Source: Reichenbachiella ulvae (GTDB taxonomy: Bacteria > Bacteroidota > Bacteroidia > Cytophagales > Cyclobacteriaceae). Taken from it: a stretch of 64,000 nucleotides of DNA. The notes beneath the pieces were generated by a model, which saw nothing but the letters and a program-made list of their open reading frames with translations, did not search any database and had not been told where the DNA came from. Numbering within the stretch: the first letter of the stretch is position 1; each line of letters begins with the position of its first letter. The position numbers and the translations under genes were made by a program. Where the stretch lies: assembly GCF_025833875.1 (NCBI RefSeq), contig NZ_JAOYOD010000001.1, positions 4,914,501-4,978,500 of the forward strand. Direction: 5' to 3'. This document shows, piece by piece, positions 1-12,108 of the stretch.

Positions 1-344
1 ACGAGGTAACTGATTCTATCACTAAAGGCATAGATGACGCTAAGAAGAATTTGGTAAGAGTACCTGTTTTTAAAGGTACTGTACCTCACGATGCGATTGG
101 TAAGTTCGGTGGTGGATTGGTTCTATTGAAGCCAGCTGCTCAAGGTACCGGGGTTATTGCTGGTGGTGCGATGAGAGCAGTATTAGAGAGTGCAGGTGTA
201 CATGATGTACTGGCTAAATCTAAAGGTTCATCTAACCCGCACAACGTGGTAAAGGCTACTTTTGATGCGCTAAATAAAATGAGAGATCCTTATACGGTAG
301 CTCAGCAAAGAGGTGTAGAATTGTCTAAAGTTTTTAACGGCTAA
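1..344 (+). CDS. rpsE: 30S ribosomal protein S5, C-terminal part (cut by window edge)
   Basis: The reading frame is already open at base 3 and runs 113 codons to TAA, so the start lies before the window. The visible part is the C-terminal S5 fold, with the conserved stretch [14 protein letters not shown]5 sits on the small subunit near the decoding site and contributes to translational fidelity. It is the first of eleven genes of the ribosomal protein operon seen here and is followed by rpmD after 4 nt. Confidence 0.97.
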   Translation, partial: EVTDSITKGIDDAKKNLVRVPVFKGTVPHDAIGKFGGGLVLLKPAAQGTGVIAGGAMRAVLESAGVHDVLAKSKGSSNPHNVVKATFDALNKMRDPYTVAQQRGVELSKVFNG

Positions 345-348
345 GAAG

Positions 349-528
349 ATGGCGAAGGTAGTAATTACACAAAAGAGAAGTATTATTAAGAGACCTAAGG
401 ATCAAAAACTGACAATTCAGGCTTTGGGATTAGGTAGAATTAATAAGTCTGTTGAGAAAGATTTGACTCCTCAAATCGAGGGAATGATCAACAAGGTGGC
501 ACACTTAGTGTCTGTAGAGAAGAAATAA
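349..528 (+). CDS. rpmD: 50S ribosomal protein L30
   Basis: A 59-codon frame begins at ATG 349, four bases after the rpsE stop, and reads MAKVVITQKRSIIKRP; it contains the QALGLGRINKS segment typical of L30. The length equals the family norm of about 60 residues. L30 is a small structural protein of the large subunit. The order rpsE-rpmD-rplO confirms the call. Confidence 0.96.
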   Translation: MAKVVITQKRSIIKRPKDQKLTIQALGLGRINKSVEKDLTPQIEGMINKVAHLVSVEKK

Positions 529-559
529 TTTTAGAACTAATTTCTGAAATCACATAACG

Positions 560-1006
560 ATGAAATTAAATAGTTTAAAGCCGGCAGAAGGATCGATTAA
601 GTCCGACAAAAGGATCGGTAGAGGCCAGGGATCTGGTAGAGGGGGAACTTCTACAAGAGGTCACAAAGGAGCCAAATCTAGATCAGGTTATTCTAGAAAG
701 TTAGGTTTCGAAGGGGGACAAATGCCTCTTTATAGACGAGTACCTAAATTTGGTTTCAAATCTCCTAACAGAGTAGAGGCTAAGCCAATTAATCTTGACG
801 CACTTCAGAAATTAGCTGATGAGAAGAAAATAACTGCTATTACTGTTGAAGTATTGGTAGATAATGGACTAGCAGCTAAAGGTGATGTGGTAAAAGTTTT
901 GGGTAGAGGAGAATTGTCTGCTAAAGTAGAGGTTTCTGCTCACGCTTTTTCAAAATCTGCGATCGAGGCTATCGAGAAAGCAGGAGGAAAAGCAACTACA
1001 GTTTAA
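560..1006 (+). CDS. rplO: 50S ribosomal protein L15
   Basis: 148 residues, starting MKLNSLKPAEGSIKSDKRIG. The Gly/Arg-rich N-terminal extension (GRGQGSGRGGTSTRGHKG), which threads into 23S rRNA, and the later FEGGQMPLYRRVPKFGF block are diagnostic. L15 is a late-assembling large-subunit protein. The 31-nt spacer after rpmD has no obvious terminator. secY follows after only 3 nt, the usual arrangement linking ribosome synthesis to the secretion channel. Confidence 0.97.
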   Translation: MKLNSLKPAEGSIKSDKRIGRGQGSGRGGTSTRGHKGAKSRSGYSRKLGFEGGQMPLYRRVPKFGFKSPNRVEAKPINLDALQKLADEKKITAITVEVLVDNGLAAKGDVVKVLGRGELSAKVEVSAHAFSKSAIEAIEKAGGKATTV

Positions 1007-1009
1007 TTT

Positions 1010-2329
1010 ATGAAAAAGTTTTTCAGTACGATAAGGAATATTTTCTCGATTGAAGATCTACGCGTTAGGATCTTAAACACGGTTGGCTTCTTGATCATTT
1101 TTAGATTAGGAACCTTCGTAGTTTTGCCTGGTATAGATCCTTCTAAACTTGCTGATAAAGCAGAAGGTATATTCGGTCTTTTAGACACATTCTTAGGAGG
1201 TGCATTTAACAATGCCTCCATTTTTGGTCTGGGGATTATGCCATATATCTCTGCCTCTATTGTAATCCAGCTTTTGACTATGGCAGTGCCATATTTCCAG
1301 AAGTTGCAGAAAGAAGGAGACAGTGGGCGAAAGAAAATTAATCAGATTACAAGGGTACTGACTATTGCGATCACCTTTGCACAAGGTAGTGCCTACTTGG
1401 CAGGAGCTATTCCAGCTGAGGCTATCGTACTAGAAAACAAGGTCATGTTTACCTTCTCATCTATTGTAATCTTAACAGCAGGAACTATTTTCTGCATGTG
1501 GTTAGGTGAGAGAATTACAGATAAAGGAATTGGAAACGGTATATCGATGCTGATCATGATTGGTATTATCTCTCGTTTCCCGGGTAGTTTGTTGCAGGAA
1601 GCAATCACTAGAGGTATGAGCGAAGCTTTGTTCTTCCTTCTTGAATTGATTGGTTTGTTCTTCGTAGTGATGGCGGTAGTGTTGTTGACTCAGGCGGTAA
1701 GAAGAATTCCTGTTCAATATGCCAAGCAGGTAGTAGGAAATAAAGTATATGGCGGTCAGCGTCAATACATTCCTCTAAAAGTGAATTCGGCTGGTGTGAT
1801 GCCGATCATCTTTGCTCAGTCATTGATGTTTTTGCCTGCTATGATTGCAAGTTATTTTGCAGACTCTAGTGATGTGGCGCAGTATATAGGTGCTACTTTC
1901 TCTAACTTCCAGTCTTGGCAGTATAACTTGACATTCGGAATTATGATTGTTTTGTTTACTTTCTTTTATACTGCTATCTCGGTGAATCCGAATCAGATTG
2001 CAGATGATATGAAAAGAAACGGTGGTTTTATTCCTGGTGTGAAACCTGGAAGCGCTACTTCAGAATTTATAGATACTGTACTGACCAGAGTGACTCTGCC
2101 AGGTTCATTGTTCTTAGCGATTGTGGCTGTGATGCCAGCATTTGCTCAGATGGCTGGTGTGAGTACTAACTTTGCTCAGTTCTTTGGAGGTACCTCTTTG
2201 TTGATCATGGTAGGTGTGATTTTAGATACGCTACAGCAAATCGAATCATACTTGTTGATGAGACATTATGAAGGAATGATGAAGTCTGGTAAGCTGAAGG
2301 GTAGATCGGAAAATATAGCTGTCGCTTAA
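1010..2329 (+). CDS. secY: Preprotein translocase subunit SecY
   Basis: 439 residues with about ten hydrophobic membrane segments. SecY forms the protein-conducting channel of the inner membrane with SecE and SecG. Visible family features are the plug region after TM1, the GIGNGISMLIMIGI stretch, VQYAKQVVGNKVYGGQ in the cytoplasmic loop that contacts SecA or the ribosome, and the conserved end YLLMRHYEGMMKSGKLKGR. Start ATG 1010 is 3 nt after rplO, consistent with translational coupling. infA follows directly; no methionine aminopeptidase gene lies between. Confidence 0.98.
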   Translation: MKKFFSTIRNIFSIEDLRVRILNTVGFLIIFRLGTFVVLPGIDPSKLADKAEGIFGLLDTFLGGAFNNASIFGLGIMPYISASIVIQLLTMAVPYFQKLQKEGDSGRKKINQITRVLTIAITFAQGSAYLAGAIPAEAIVLENKVMFTFSSIVILTAGTIFCMWLGERITDKGIGNGISMLIMIGIISRFPGSLLQEAITRGMSEALFFLLELIGLFFVVMAVVLLTQAVRRIPVQYAKQVVGNKVYGGQRQYIPLKVNSAGVMPIIFAQSLMFLPAMIASYFADSSDVAQYIGATFSNFQSWQYNLTFGIMIVLFTFFYTAISVNPNQIADDMKRNGGFIPGVKPGSATSEFIDTVLTRVTLPGSLFLAIVAVMPAFAQMAGVSTNFAQFFGGTSLLIMVGVILDTLQQIESYLLMRHYEGMMKSGKLKGRSENIAVA

Positions 2330-2344
2330 TTATTAAGATTTACT

Positions 2345-2563
2345 ATGGCTAAACAGGCATCAATAGAACAAGATGGTACAATTAAAGAAGCATTGTCAAA
2401 CGCAATGTTTCGAGTTGAACTTGAAAATGGACATGAGGTAATAGCTCATATTTCTGGAAAGATGAGAATGCATTACATTAAAATCTTGCCAGGTGATAAA
2501 GTGAAAATGGAGATGTCTCCATATGACTTAACTAAAGGAAGAATAGTTTACCGCTATAAATAA
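2345..2563 (+). CDS. infA: Translation initiation factor IF-1
   Basis: 72 residues, the exact family length, with an OB-fold sequence ([41 protein letters not shown]). IF-1 binds the A site of the 30S subunit during initiation. It lies 15 nt after secY and 6 nt before rpmJ in the same operon. Confidence 0.97.
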   Translation: MAKQASIEQDGTIKEALSNAMFRVELENGHEVIAHISGKMRMHYIKILPGDKVKMEMSPYDLTKGRIVYRYK

Positions 2564-2569
2564 AAAATT

Positions 2570-2686
2570 ATGAAGGTTAAAGCATCCGTAAAGAAGAGAA
2601 GCGCTGACTGCAAGGTCATTCGTAGAAACGGAAAAGTTTACGTTATTAACAAAAAGAACCCTAGGTTCAAGCAAAGACAAGGATAA
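2570..2686 (+). CDS. rpmJ: 50S ribosomal protein L36 (zinc-free form)
   Basis: A 38-codon frame, [20 protein letters not shown]... ending NPRFKQRQG. The ends match L36 exactly. The zinc-ribbon ligands of the C+ form are mostly replaced: position 11 is Ser and position 27 Asn, and only Cys14 remains, so this copy should not bind zinc. It lies between infA and rpsM as in most bacteria. Confidence 0.95.
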   Translation: MKVKASVKKRSADCKVIRRNGKVYVINKKNPRFKQRQG

Positions 2687-2688
2687 TT

Positions 2689-3066
2689 ATGGCTAGGATT
2701 GCAGGAGTAGATATTCCAGATAATAAAAGAGGTGAGATTGCTCTTACCTATATTTTCGGACTGGGTCGTAGTTCAGCTCAAAAGGTATTGACTGAAGCTG
2801 GTGTTGACTGGAACAAAAAAGTTCAGGATTGGACTGAAGATGAAGCAGGTAAGATCAGATCTTACATCAGCGAAAACTTCAAGGTTGAAGGTGTTCTAAA
2901 ATCAGAAGTACAGTTAAATATTAAGCGTCTTCTTGATATCGGATGTTACCGAGGATTGAGACATAGAAAGGGTCTTCCAGTAAGAGGTCAGCATACTAAG
3001 AACAATGCTAGAACCAGAAAAGGTAAAAGAAAAACTGTTGCCAATAAGAAGAAGGCTACTAAATAA
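2689..3066 (+). CDS. rpsM: 30S ribosomal protein S13
   Basis: 125 residues beginning [20 protein letters not shown], with the helix-two-turn-helix core and the C-terminal [20 protein letters not shown] motif followed by a basic tail. S13 is in the head of the 30S subunit and contacts the P-site tRNA and the large subunit. Length and motifs are normal; it starts 2 nt after rpmJ. Confidence 0.97.
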   Translation: MARIAGVDIPDNKRGEIALTYIFGLGRSSAQKVLTEAGVDWNKKVQDWTEDEAGKIRSYISENFKVEGVLKSEVQLNIKRLLDIGCYRGLRHRKGLPVRGQHTKNNARTRKGKRKTVANKKKATK

Positions 3067-3075
3067 TAATTGACA

Positions 3076-3468
3076 ATGGCACAAAAAAGAAAAGATAAAG
3101 GTAGAAAAAGAGTCGTTGTTGTTGAGCCGATTGGCCAAGCGCACATCAAAGCTTCATTCAACAATATCATCATTTCATTGACCAATCAAACAGGTCAGGT
3201 GATTTCTTGGGCTTCTGCTGGTAAAATGGGCTTCAAAGGTTCTAAGAAAAACACTCCTTATGCTGCGCAAGTAGCTGCTCAGGACTGTGCACAAGCTGCA
3301 TATGAGCTTGGACTTAGAAAAGTTGAGGTTTTTGTGAAAGGTCCTGGAGCTGGACGTGAGTCAGCGATCAGAACTATCCAAAATGCAGGTATCGAAGTAA
3401 CTATGATTAAAGATGTTACTCCACTGCCTCACAACGGATGTAGACCTCCAAAAAGAAGAAGAGTTTAA
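3076..3468 (+). CDS. rpsK: 30S ribosomal protein S11
   Basis: 130 residues from ATG 3076 ([15 protein letters not shown]). A TTG two codons upstream would add only Met-Thr and is less likely. Conserved blocks are [38 protein letters not shown] and the C-terminus [16 protein letters not shown]11 forms part of the 30S platform next to the E site. The usual order rpsM-rpsK-rpsD-rpoA is kept. Confidence 0.97.
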   Translation: MAQKRKDKGRKRVVVVEPIGQAHIKASFNNIIISLTNQTGQVISWASAGKMGFKGSKKNTPYAAQVAAQDCAQAAYELGLRKVEVFVKGPGAGRESAIRTIQNAGIEVTMIKDVTPLPHNGCRPPKRRRV

Positions 3469-3492
3469 TATCATTTTTAGAAGAAATAGGAA

Positions 3493-4098
3493 ATGGCAAG
3501 ATATAGAGGACCAAAAACTAAGATTGCGAGAAAATTCAATGATCCAATCTATGGCCCAGATAAGACTTTAGCTAAAAAGAACTATCCTCCTGGACAACAC
3601 GGAAGAGGTAGAAGAAAAAAGCAGTCAGAATATGCGATTCAGCTTGCTGAAAAGCAGAAAGCTAAATATACCTATGGTTTGTTAGAGAAGCAGTTCTCTA
3701 ATCTTTTTGACCATGCTTCTAGAAAAAGCGGTATTACTGGTGAGATTCTATTGCAATTGTTGGAATCAAGATTGGACAACATCGTATTCAGATTAGGAAT
3801 CGCTCCTACAAGAAACGCTGCTAGACAATTGGTTCTTCACAAGCATATCACCGTCAATGGCGAAATTGTAAATGTTCCTTCATTTAGTGTGAAATTGGGA
3901 GATATCGTAGCGGTAAGAGAGAAATCTAAATCTTTGGAAGCCATTACTTATAGTCTTTCAAGAGGGGCTGTTAGCAAATACCCTTGGTTGGAGTGGGATT
4001 CAACTGAACTAGCCGGTAAACTGACAGTTCTTCCTACTAGAGAGGAGATTCCTGAGAACATCAAGGAGCAACTCATAGTAGAATTGTACTCTAAATAA
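3493..4098 (+). CDS. rpsD: 30S ribosomal protein S4
   Basis: 201 residues, [22 protein letters not shown]4 initiates 30S assembly at the 16S rRNA 5' domain and in many bacteria represses its own operon. The N-terminal zinc cysteines of the C+ form are absent, so this is a zinc-free version, as with L36 in this operon. The S4 RNA-binding domain is visible as [20 protein letters not shown] followed by [11 protein letters not shown]. Confidence 0.97.
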   Translation: MARYRGPKTKIARKFNDPIYGPDKTLAKKNYPPGQHGRGRRKKQSEYAIQLAEKQKAKYTYGLLEKQFSNLFDHASRKSGITGEILLQLLESRLDNIVFRLGIAPTRNAARQLVLHKHITVNGEIVNVPSFSVKLGDIVAVREKSKSLEAITYSLSRGAVSKYPWLEWDSTELAGKLTVLPTREEIPENIKEQLIVELYSK

Positions 4099-4131
4099 TC
4101 TATTCATTAATTTTTTAAGCAAGAAATAATT

Positions 4132-5121
4132 ATGTCAATACTAGCATTTCAAATGCCTGAGAAGGTGGTGATGGAGAAGGCTGATGACTTTCACGGCTTG
4201 TTTACCTTTAAACCGCTTGAGCAGGGCTATGGTGTAACTGTGGGCAATGCGTTGAGAAGAATTCTATTGTCTTCACTAGAAGGTTATGCCATCACTGGAA
4301 TTAAAATCCCTGGAGTATTGCATGAATTTTCTACAATTGAGGGTGTAGTAGAAGATGTGTCTGAAATCATCTTGAACCTGAAAATGGTTCGTTTCAAGAA
4401 GATTGCAGATGTAGCGGATAGCAAAATTGTAGTAAGTTTATCTGGTAAGAAGGAATTCAAAGCAGGTGATATAAATGGTTCTACAGAAGCATTCGAAATC
4501 TTGAATCCGGATCACGTGATTTGTCACATGGATGAGAGTGTTAAATTCGAAATTGAATTGACAATCGAAAAAGGTCGTGGTTATGTAGCTGCTGAGGAAA
4601 ATAAACCTGCTGAACAAGTATTTGGTTTTATTCCAATCGATGCAGTTTTCACTCCAATCAAGAATGTGAAGTTTTCTGTTGAAAACACTCGTGTAGAGCA
4701 AAAAACAGATTACGAGCAGTTGATTCTTGATATCGAGACTGACGGATCTATTCACCCTGAGAATGCATTGAAAGGTGCAGCTAATATCTTAATCCAACAC
4801 TTCATGTTGTTCTCTGATCAGACGATGATCCTGGATACGCATGACGCAGGTGAGCCTGAGGCAGTGGATGAAGAGATGCTTCACATGAGAAAACTGTTGA
4901 AGACTGGCTTGAATGATCTCGATCTTTCGGTTAGAGCTTATAACTGTCTGAAAGCTGCTGATGTGAGAACATTGGGAGATTTGGTAAGACTGGAAATTTC
5001 TGATATGATGAAGTTCAGAAACTTTGGTAAGAAATCGTTGGCAGAGCTAGAGCAGCTTGTTGCTGATAAGAACTTAACTTTTGGCATGGATTTGTCAAAA
5101 TATAAATTAGACGAGGAGTAA
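4132..5121 (+). CDS. rpoA: RNA polymerase subunit alpha
   Basis: 329 residues. The N-terminal dimerisation domain shows [20 protein letters not shown] near residue 35; the C-terminal domain that contacts upstream DNA and activators shows [16 protein letters not shown] and [13 protein letters not shown] near residues 265-310. Alpha dimerises to start assembly of core RNA polymerase. Its place between rpsD and rplQ is the common bacterial order, so the RNAP subunit is made together with ribosomal proteins. Confidence 0.98.
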   Translation: MSILAFQMPEKVVMEKADDFHGLFTFKPLEQGYGVTVGNALRRILLSSLEGYAITGIKIPGVLHEFSTIEGVVEDVSEIILNLKMVRFKKIADVADSKIVVSLSGKKEFKAGDINGSTEAFEILNPDHVICHMDESVKFEIELTIEKGRGYVAAEENKPAEQVFGFIPIDAVFTPIKNVKFSVENTRVEQKTDYEQLILDIETDGSIHPENALKGAANILIQHFMLFSDQTMILDTHDAGEPEAVDEEMLHMRKLLKTGLNDLDLSVRAYNCLKAADVRTLGDLVRLEISDMMKFRNFGKKSLAELEQLVADKNLTFGMDLSKYKLDEE

Positions 5122-5123
5122 AA

Positions 5124-5693
5124 ATGAGACACGGGAAGAAATTTAATCATTTAGGTAGAACTGCATCGCACAGAGGCGCGATGTTATCTAACATGGCTTC
5201 TTCTTTGATTTTGCACAAGAGAATTACAACTACTGTTGCAAAAGCAAAAGCTTTAAGAAAGTACGTAGAGCCTATCATCACCAGAGCAAAGGATGATACC
5301 ACTCACTCTAGAAGAGTAGTGTTCTCTTACTTGCAAAATAAGGAATCTGTAACTGAGCTTTTCGGCAGTGTAGCTGATAAAGTTGCTAACAGACCGGGTG
5401 GTTATACTCGTATCCTTAAAACTGGTAACAGATTAGGGGATAATGCAGATATGTGTATTATGGAGTTGGTTGATTACAACGAATTGATGCTCAAGGAATC
5501 TGCTCCGGCTAAAGCTAAGACAAGAAGAAGTAGAAGAGGTAAAGGAACATCTGCAGGAGAAACTCCAGCAGTGGAAGTAGCTGCTACTGAAGAAGTAGTA
5601 GAAACTGCTCCTGAAGCACCTGAAGCTACTACAGAAGAAGCTCCTGAGAAGGAAGAGTCTTCTGATGATTCTCAAAAAGAGGATAAGCAATAA
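5124..5693 (+). CDS. rplQ: 50S ribosomal protein L17 with long acidic tail
   Basis: 189 residues. The first 120 or so are canonical L17 ([40 protein letters not shown]). After residue 125 comes a basic RRSRRGKG patch and then about 45 residues dominated by Glu, Ala and Thr, ending [14 protein letters not shown]17 in most bacteria stops near 120-130 residues; a tail is common in Bacteroidota, but its role is not known to me. The gene starts 2 nt after rpoA and is followed at once by a strong terminator, marking the operon end. Confidence 0.96.
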   Translation: MRHGKKFNHLGRTASHRGAMLSNMASSLILHKRITTTVAKAKALRKYVEPIITRAKDDTTHSRRVVFSYLQNKESVTELFGSVADKVANRPGGYTRILKTGNRLGDNADMCIMELVDYNELMLKESAPAKAKTRRSRRGKGTSAGETPAVEVAATEEVVETAPEAPEATTEEAPEKEESSDDSQKEDKQ

Positions 5694-5714
5694 TTGAAAA
5701 GATTATTATCATAT

Positions 5715-5751
5715 AAAAGCCATCTCGATAAGTGTCGGGATGGCTTTTTTT
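5715..5751 (+). terminator. Intrinsic terminator of the ribosomal protein operon
   Basis: The arms AGCCATCTCGA and TCGGGATGGCT form a stem of about ten base pairs (one G-U) around a six-base loop, followed by a run of at least seven T. It lies 22 nt after rplQ and before carA. Confidence 0.9.
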
Positions 5752-5807
5752 ATGTCTAAAAAATAGTAAGATTTGCGGTGAATTAATCACCGTCTTCTGA
5801 GGCTCAT

Positions 5808-8191
<2,384 letters not shown>

Positions 8192-8213
8192 TTTATTGAG
8201 TGAATAATATTAG

Positions 8214-8243
8214 AAAGGGCTCCTGATTCAGGAGCCCTTTTTT
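8214..8243 (+). terminator. Intrinsic terminator after eno
   Basis: A perfect stem AAAGGGCTCCTG / CAGGAGCCCTTT with a three-base loop is followed by T6. It lies 22 nt after eno and ends the carA-eno unit. Confidence 0.95.
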
Positions 8244-8341
8244 GTTGTTTAGAAACCAAAGTTTGTTCTTTAGCTAATAAATTTCGCACAAGACATAGCT
8301 GACTTTAATTTGAAGAGATTAGAATTGACCGATTAAGTTTT

Positions 8342-9529
8342 ATGAAGGTTAAAGAGCAATTGTATCAAGGGCGCATCACTTCGATTGATGCTTTTCGCGG
8401 CATTACTATTTTGGTAATGATATTTGTCAATGAATTGGCTGGAGTGTCAAATGTCCCGCAATGGATGAAGCATATGCCAGCTGAGGCAGATGCGATGACT
8501 TTTGTTGATCTAGTCTTTCCCGCTTTCTTATTCATTGTAGGGATGTCTGTTCCCTTTGCTTTCAATGCAAGACTGAGGAAAGGGGATAGTAACTTAGAAA
8601 TTTGGAAACATACGCTCATCCGTAGTTTTGCACTTATTGTGATGGGGCTGTATATGGTCAATGCAGAGTATGGCTATGATGCTAGTCAGATGCTTATCAC
8701 TCCTTCACTTTGGGCTTTTTTAGCCTATAGTTTACCCATACCCATCTGGAACAAGTACAGTAAAAACTTCTCCAAAACGTGGAAGTACGCGCTACAATAT
8801 GGAGGAGTATTGGGGCTAGTCGCTTTATACTTCTTGTATGTTAGGGAGGATGGAGGTATTGGCCTTACACCTAAATGGTGGGGGATTTTAGGATTGATTG
8901 GTTGGGCCTATCTTTTTACAGTTGTGAGTTACTGGATGGTGAAAGGTAGGATATTAGCCGTTTTTGCATTTTTCCTTCTTTGTGTTAGTGTCAACTGCAT
9001 AGCTTCTATGGATGGATTGTCCATTAATGAAAATCCTGTTTTTAGTTTTGTTTCGGGACACATGACACATGCTTCAATAGTCAGTGCAGGGGTACTGGTT
9101 TCACTATTGTTTTTTGAACGCAAATGGGAAAAAATAAATTGGGCCGTTATTGCATTCGCTGCTCTATTATTTGGTGCTGGATTATTACTAAGGCCTTATT
9201 TTGAAGTTTCGAAAATACGTGCGACTCCCTCTTGGTGCTTGTATTCAGCAGGTATCTGCACGATTGTCTATTATTTTCTTTATTGGCTGATGGAGGAAAA
9301 GAAACGCGTTTCGTGGAGTGAGTTTTTTATGCCCGCAGCAGCCAATCCTCTTCTTATTTATATCCTCCCAGGTATTATTATTTATTTCAATGCCTCACTT
9401 GGCTTTCATGTGATTCCTGAATATTTCGCAAGTGGAGTGCCAGGCATTCTTTGGAGTGCGGTGTTTTCTGTGATCATGCTTTATCTGATGAAACTGTTCA
9501 ATAGGATGAACATAAGACTGCATATATAA
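8342..9529 (+). CDS. HGSNAT/DUF5009-type multi-spanning membrane acyltransferase-like protein
   Basis: 395 residues, about ten membrane helices. The N-terminus RITSIDAFRGITILVMIFVN followed by FVDLVFPAFLFIVGMSVPFAF is the signature of the heparan-alpha-glucosaminide N-acetyltransferase-like group, called DUF5009 in Bacteroidota. Family members are thought to move acetyl groups across the inner membrane onto sugars; the substrate here is unknown. A conserved His-bearing loop (GHMTHASIVSAG) and a C-terminal AAANPLLIYILPG segment are also typical. It is a single-gene unit flanked by terminators. Confidence 0.75.
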   Translation: MKVKEQLYQGRITSIDAFRGITILVMIFVNELAGVSNVPQWMKHMPAEADAMTFVDLVFPAFLFIVGMSVPFAFNARLRKGDSNLEIWKHTLIRSFALIVMGLYMVNAEYGYDASQMLITPSLWAFLAYSLPIPIWNKYSKNFSKTWKYALQYGGVLGLVALYFLYVREDGGIGLTPKWWGILGLIGWAYLFTVVSYWMVKGRILAVFAFFLLCVSVNCIASMDGLSINENPVFSFVSGHMTHASIVSAGVLVSLLFFERKWEKINWAVIAFAALLFGAGLLLRPYFEVSKIRATPSWCLYSAGICTIVYYFLYWLMEEKKRVSWSEFFMPAAANPLLIYILPGIIIYFNASLGFHVIPEYFASGVPGILWSAVFSVIMLYLMKLFNRMNIRLHI

Positions 9530-9533
9530 GAAA

Positions 9534-9560
9534 GCCGGAACAAATTAGATTCATTCCGGC
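9534..9560 (-). terminator. Hairpin between convergent genes
   Basis: GCCGGAA at 9534-9540 pairs with TTCCGGC at 9554-9560. On the minus strand it is followed by a short T-rich stretch (TTTCTT), so it probably ends the beta-barrel receptor transcript; on the plus strand there is no T-run. Confidence 0.5.
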
Positions 9561-9594
9561 GATCGGTTAAACTAAATTATAATCATTATGGGTA

Positions 9595-12039
9595 TTACAT
9601 GTCTTCATCGCCTCCATCAAATCCCCCTCGACCCTCTTTCCGCTCTTTTTGGCGGTTGAGTCGGTAGGTAAAGCTGAGGGTGAATTGTCTGGACCTCCAT
9701 TGAAATACGGATTTAGATTCGAACTCAGCATCGGCTGATTCATTTCTCCATTTTCTGGTGTTAAATAAATCTTGCACACTAGCGGTTAGAGTAGCATTCC
9801 CATCAAAAAAGTCACGGGTAGCTCCTATATCTACAGTGTAATAAGCTAGTCTTTTTCCTTGGGTTGTGTTTTGGGGTCCTCGATAGTTCAAATTGGTTTG
9901 AAAATCTATGTCTTGAGGAAGCTTGATTTTTGAATTAACTCTGGCACTATACGACCGGGCATCAGCATAGAAATCTTTATCTTCGGCCTCTCCTGATGTG
10001 ATTCTACGATATATATTGAAATCACCATTTACAACCCACCAATCGGTAAGATCTTGAGATACATTGAGTTCGAATCCATACGCATCTTCCGTTGCTAGAT
10101 TGAATAGCTGGGAATAGATCACTCCAGATTCATCTGGGTCAGTACTTGGAAAACTCAAACGATCGATTTCATCCGTGGTATGATTGTAATATATGCCTCC
10201 ATAAAAAGAACCTGTTTGCCAGTTTTGTAAGTAGCCAACCTCGTAAGAGTCTGTCAATTCTGGATCCAAATCAGGATTGCCAATACGGAAATTTCTATTA
10301 TCACTGAAACTGCTAATTGGGTTGAGGTTTCTGAAACTAGGTCTTCGTAATCGGCGTGAATAACTTAGTTGGAAATTTTGGTCTTCATTGATCTCGTAGG
10401 TTAGGTGAAGTGAAGGGAAATAATTGACATAATTTTTCTCATTTCTATCAACAAGATTTTCTGATTGCAATTTGGTCTCAATATCAGTGGCTTCAACTCG
10501 TAAGCCTAGCTGATAGGAAAATTGATTCCATTTATTACCATAAATGATGTATCCAGCATAAATGTTTTCTTGATACTCAAAGTCATTGGAAAATCTTTCG
10601 TCTCGTTCCCAAACAGTTCCGTTCAAGGAGTCGAGTTGATAGTTGTTTCGAATATTTCGGATTGAGGTACGCGTACCGATTTCGAATTTGCTGTTTTCTG
10701 ATAGGGGATGTATGTAATCGAGTTGAAATAGCTGGGTGTTTTCACCTTCATCGTTTCTTACCTTCTGATTGAGATCTTCTTTTTTTGGATTAGTGGTTGT
10801 TTCAATGATGTCAGACTGTTCAAGTTCACTATTGTCTCTGTATTGAAAGTAGGCCGTTAACTTGTGTTCTTCTTGGGAGAAGGTTTTCTCATAGTTGAGT
10901 GAAATCTCTGTGAGACTTTCGTCTTCCGTCTCTTTATCTTTCCGATTGGTGACGTAATTTAACGAATCGTTAATGTCATAGTCTTCATAGACTATTGCAG
11001 TGTTGTTGGTTTCATCCCCGATATTGTAAATCCCTGTTAGTGTCAACTTGTTATTATCATTGATGAAATAGTCAGCACCTATACGGTAGTTTTGAGAAAT
11101 CCCACCTCGGTCGTGTCGTCTGTCTCTATCGGTAGAGTATGTAGAGTCAATTTGAGAGGTTATCGAGTCCAATTCAAAGTATTTAGAAAAGGATTCTCCA
11201 TAGCCGTTATAGCGGCGGTAGCTCAGACCTGCCCCGGCGAAGAAGTTGAATTTACCTGATCGGTAGTTGATACTGGCGTTGGGCCTAATGAGGTTTGGAT
11301 ATCCTAGGTCTAGTCCAAACGTACCATTCAAGCCCCTCTTAGCATCTTTTTTCAGTACGATATTAATGATACCACCCGTACCCTCTGCATCGTATTGTGC
11401 AGATGGGTTAGTGATAACTTCAACCCTTTCGATCATGTTGCCCTGAAGCATACGAAGGGCATCTTGATTGCTCATGCCCGCCATGCCAGATGGTTTCCCG
11501 TCTATCAGGATATTTACATTATCATTGCCTCGTAGAGAAACATTGCCCTCTACATCAACTTGAACTGAAGGGAGGTTGTCCAGAATGTCTGAAGCATTTT
11601 TACCGACGTTGCTTACATTCTCTCCGACATTGAATGTCTTTTTGTCTAGGGAGAATTCAACCTGTTCTTTTCTTCCTTCGACAACCACTTCTTTGAGCTG
11701 CTTGCTATCCTCAGATAGAGGTATGCTACCCACACGGACATCCGAATTGTTAACTACAACTTCTATTTTCTTACTTTGATATGAAATGAATTTTACTTCC
11801 AGATAGTAACTCCCAGGTTTAACTTCAAAATTAAAGGTCCCGCTTTCTTGTGTGATGGTTCCTGATATGAGCTCGTCCGTGGACTTGTTATGAATGGAGA
11901 CTGTGGCATAACCAAGAGCTTGCTGATTGGAGGCATCTACCACTTTGCCAGACACGGTGAATTTTCTTGCATCCTCAGCCTTGGCTAAAAAAGTTAATGA
12001 TGAAAGTACCAATAAAATTCCTGTGATAATAAATCTCAT
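9595..12039 (-). CDS. TonB-dependent receptor-like outer membrane beta-barrel protein
   Basis: 814 residues. A signal peptide (ends near FLAKAEDA) is followed by a carboxypeptidase-regulatory-like beta domain (about 27-110), a plug domain (about 120-235; ILDNLPSVQVD, VSLRGNDNVNILIDG, YDAEGTGGIINIVLK) and a long beta-barrel of the Bacteroidota OMP_b-brl_3 type, with a Gly/Asp/Glu-rich end. It should sit in the outer membrane; the ligand cannot be read from sequence. It has no SusD partner. It lies 69 nt downstream of a two-component pair on the same strand, which may control it. Confidence 0.85.
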   Translation of the reverse strand: MRFIITGILLVLSSLTFLAKAEDARKFTVSGKVVDASNQQALGYATVSIHNKSTDELISGTITQESGTFNFEVKPGSYYLEVKFISYQSKKIEVVVNNSDVRVGSIPLSEDSKQLKEVVVEGRKEQVEFSLDKKTFNVGENVSNVGKNASDILDNLPSVQVDVEGNVSLRGNDNVNILIDGKPSGMAGMSNQDALRMLQGNMIERVEVITNPSAQYDAEGTGGIINIVLKKDAKRGLNGTFGLDLGYPNLIRPNASINYRSGKFNFFAGAGLSYRRYNGYGESFSKYFELDSITSQIDSTYSTDRDRRHDRGGISQNYRIGADYFINDNNKLTLTGIYNIGDETNNTAIVYEDYDINDSLNYVTNRKDKETEDESLTEISLNYEKTFSQEEHKLTAYFQYRDNSELEQSDIIETTTNPKKEDLNQKVRNDEGENTQLFQLDYIHPLSENSKFEIGTRTSIRNIRNNYQLDSLNGTVWERDERFSNDFEYQENIYAGYIIYGNKWNQFSYQLGLRVEATDIETKLQSENLVDRNEKNYVNYFPSLHLTYEINEDQNFQLSYSRRLRRPSFRNLNPISSFSDNRNFRIGNPDLDPELTDSYEVGYLQNWQTGSFYGGIYYNHTTDEIDRLSFPSTDPDESGVIYSQLFNLATEDAYGFELNVSQDLTDWWVVNGDFNIYRRITSGEAEDKDFYADARSYSARVNSKIKLPQDIDFQTNLNYRGPQNTTQGKRLAYYTVDIGATRDFFDGNATLTASVQDLFNTRKWRNESADAEFESKSVFQWRSRQFTLSFTYRLNRQKERKEGRGGFDGGDEDM

Positions 12040-12108
12040 ATTTCAGTTTTTGCTTTTTAGTTTTTGACCTTACAAAGGTTGAAAGCAATTCTATTGAGAA
12101 TTTGAAGT

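Noticed and set aside
2329..2345. No methionine aminopeptidase gene between secY and infA
   Set aside because: The gene may lie elsewhere; its place varies among bacteria, so this is not evidence of anything unusual.
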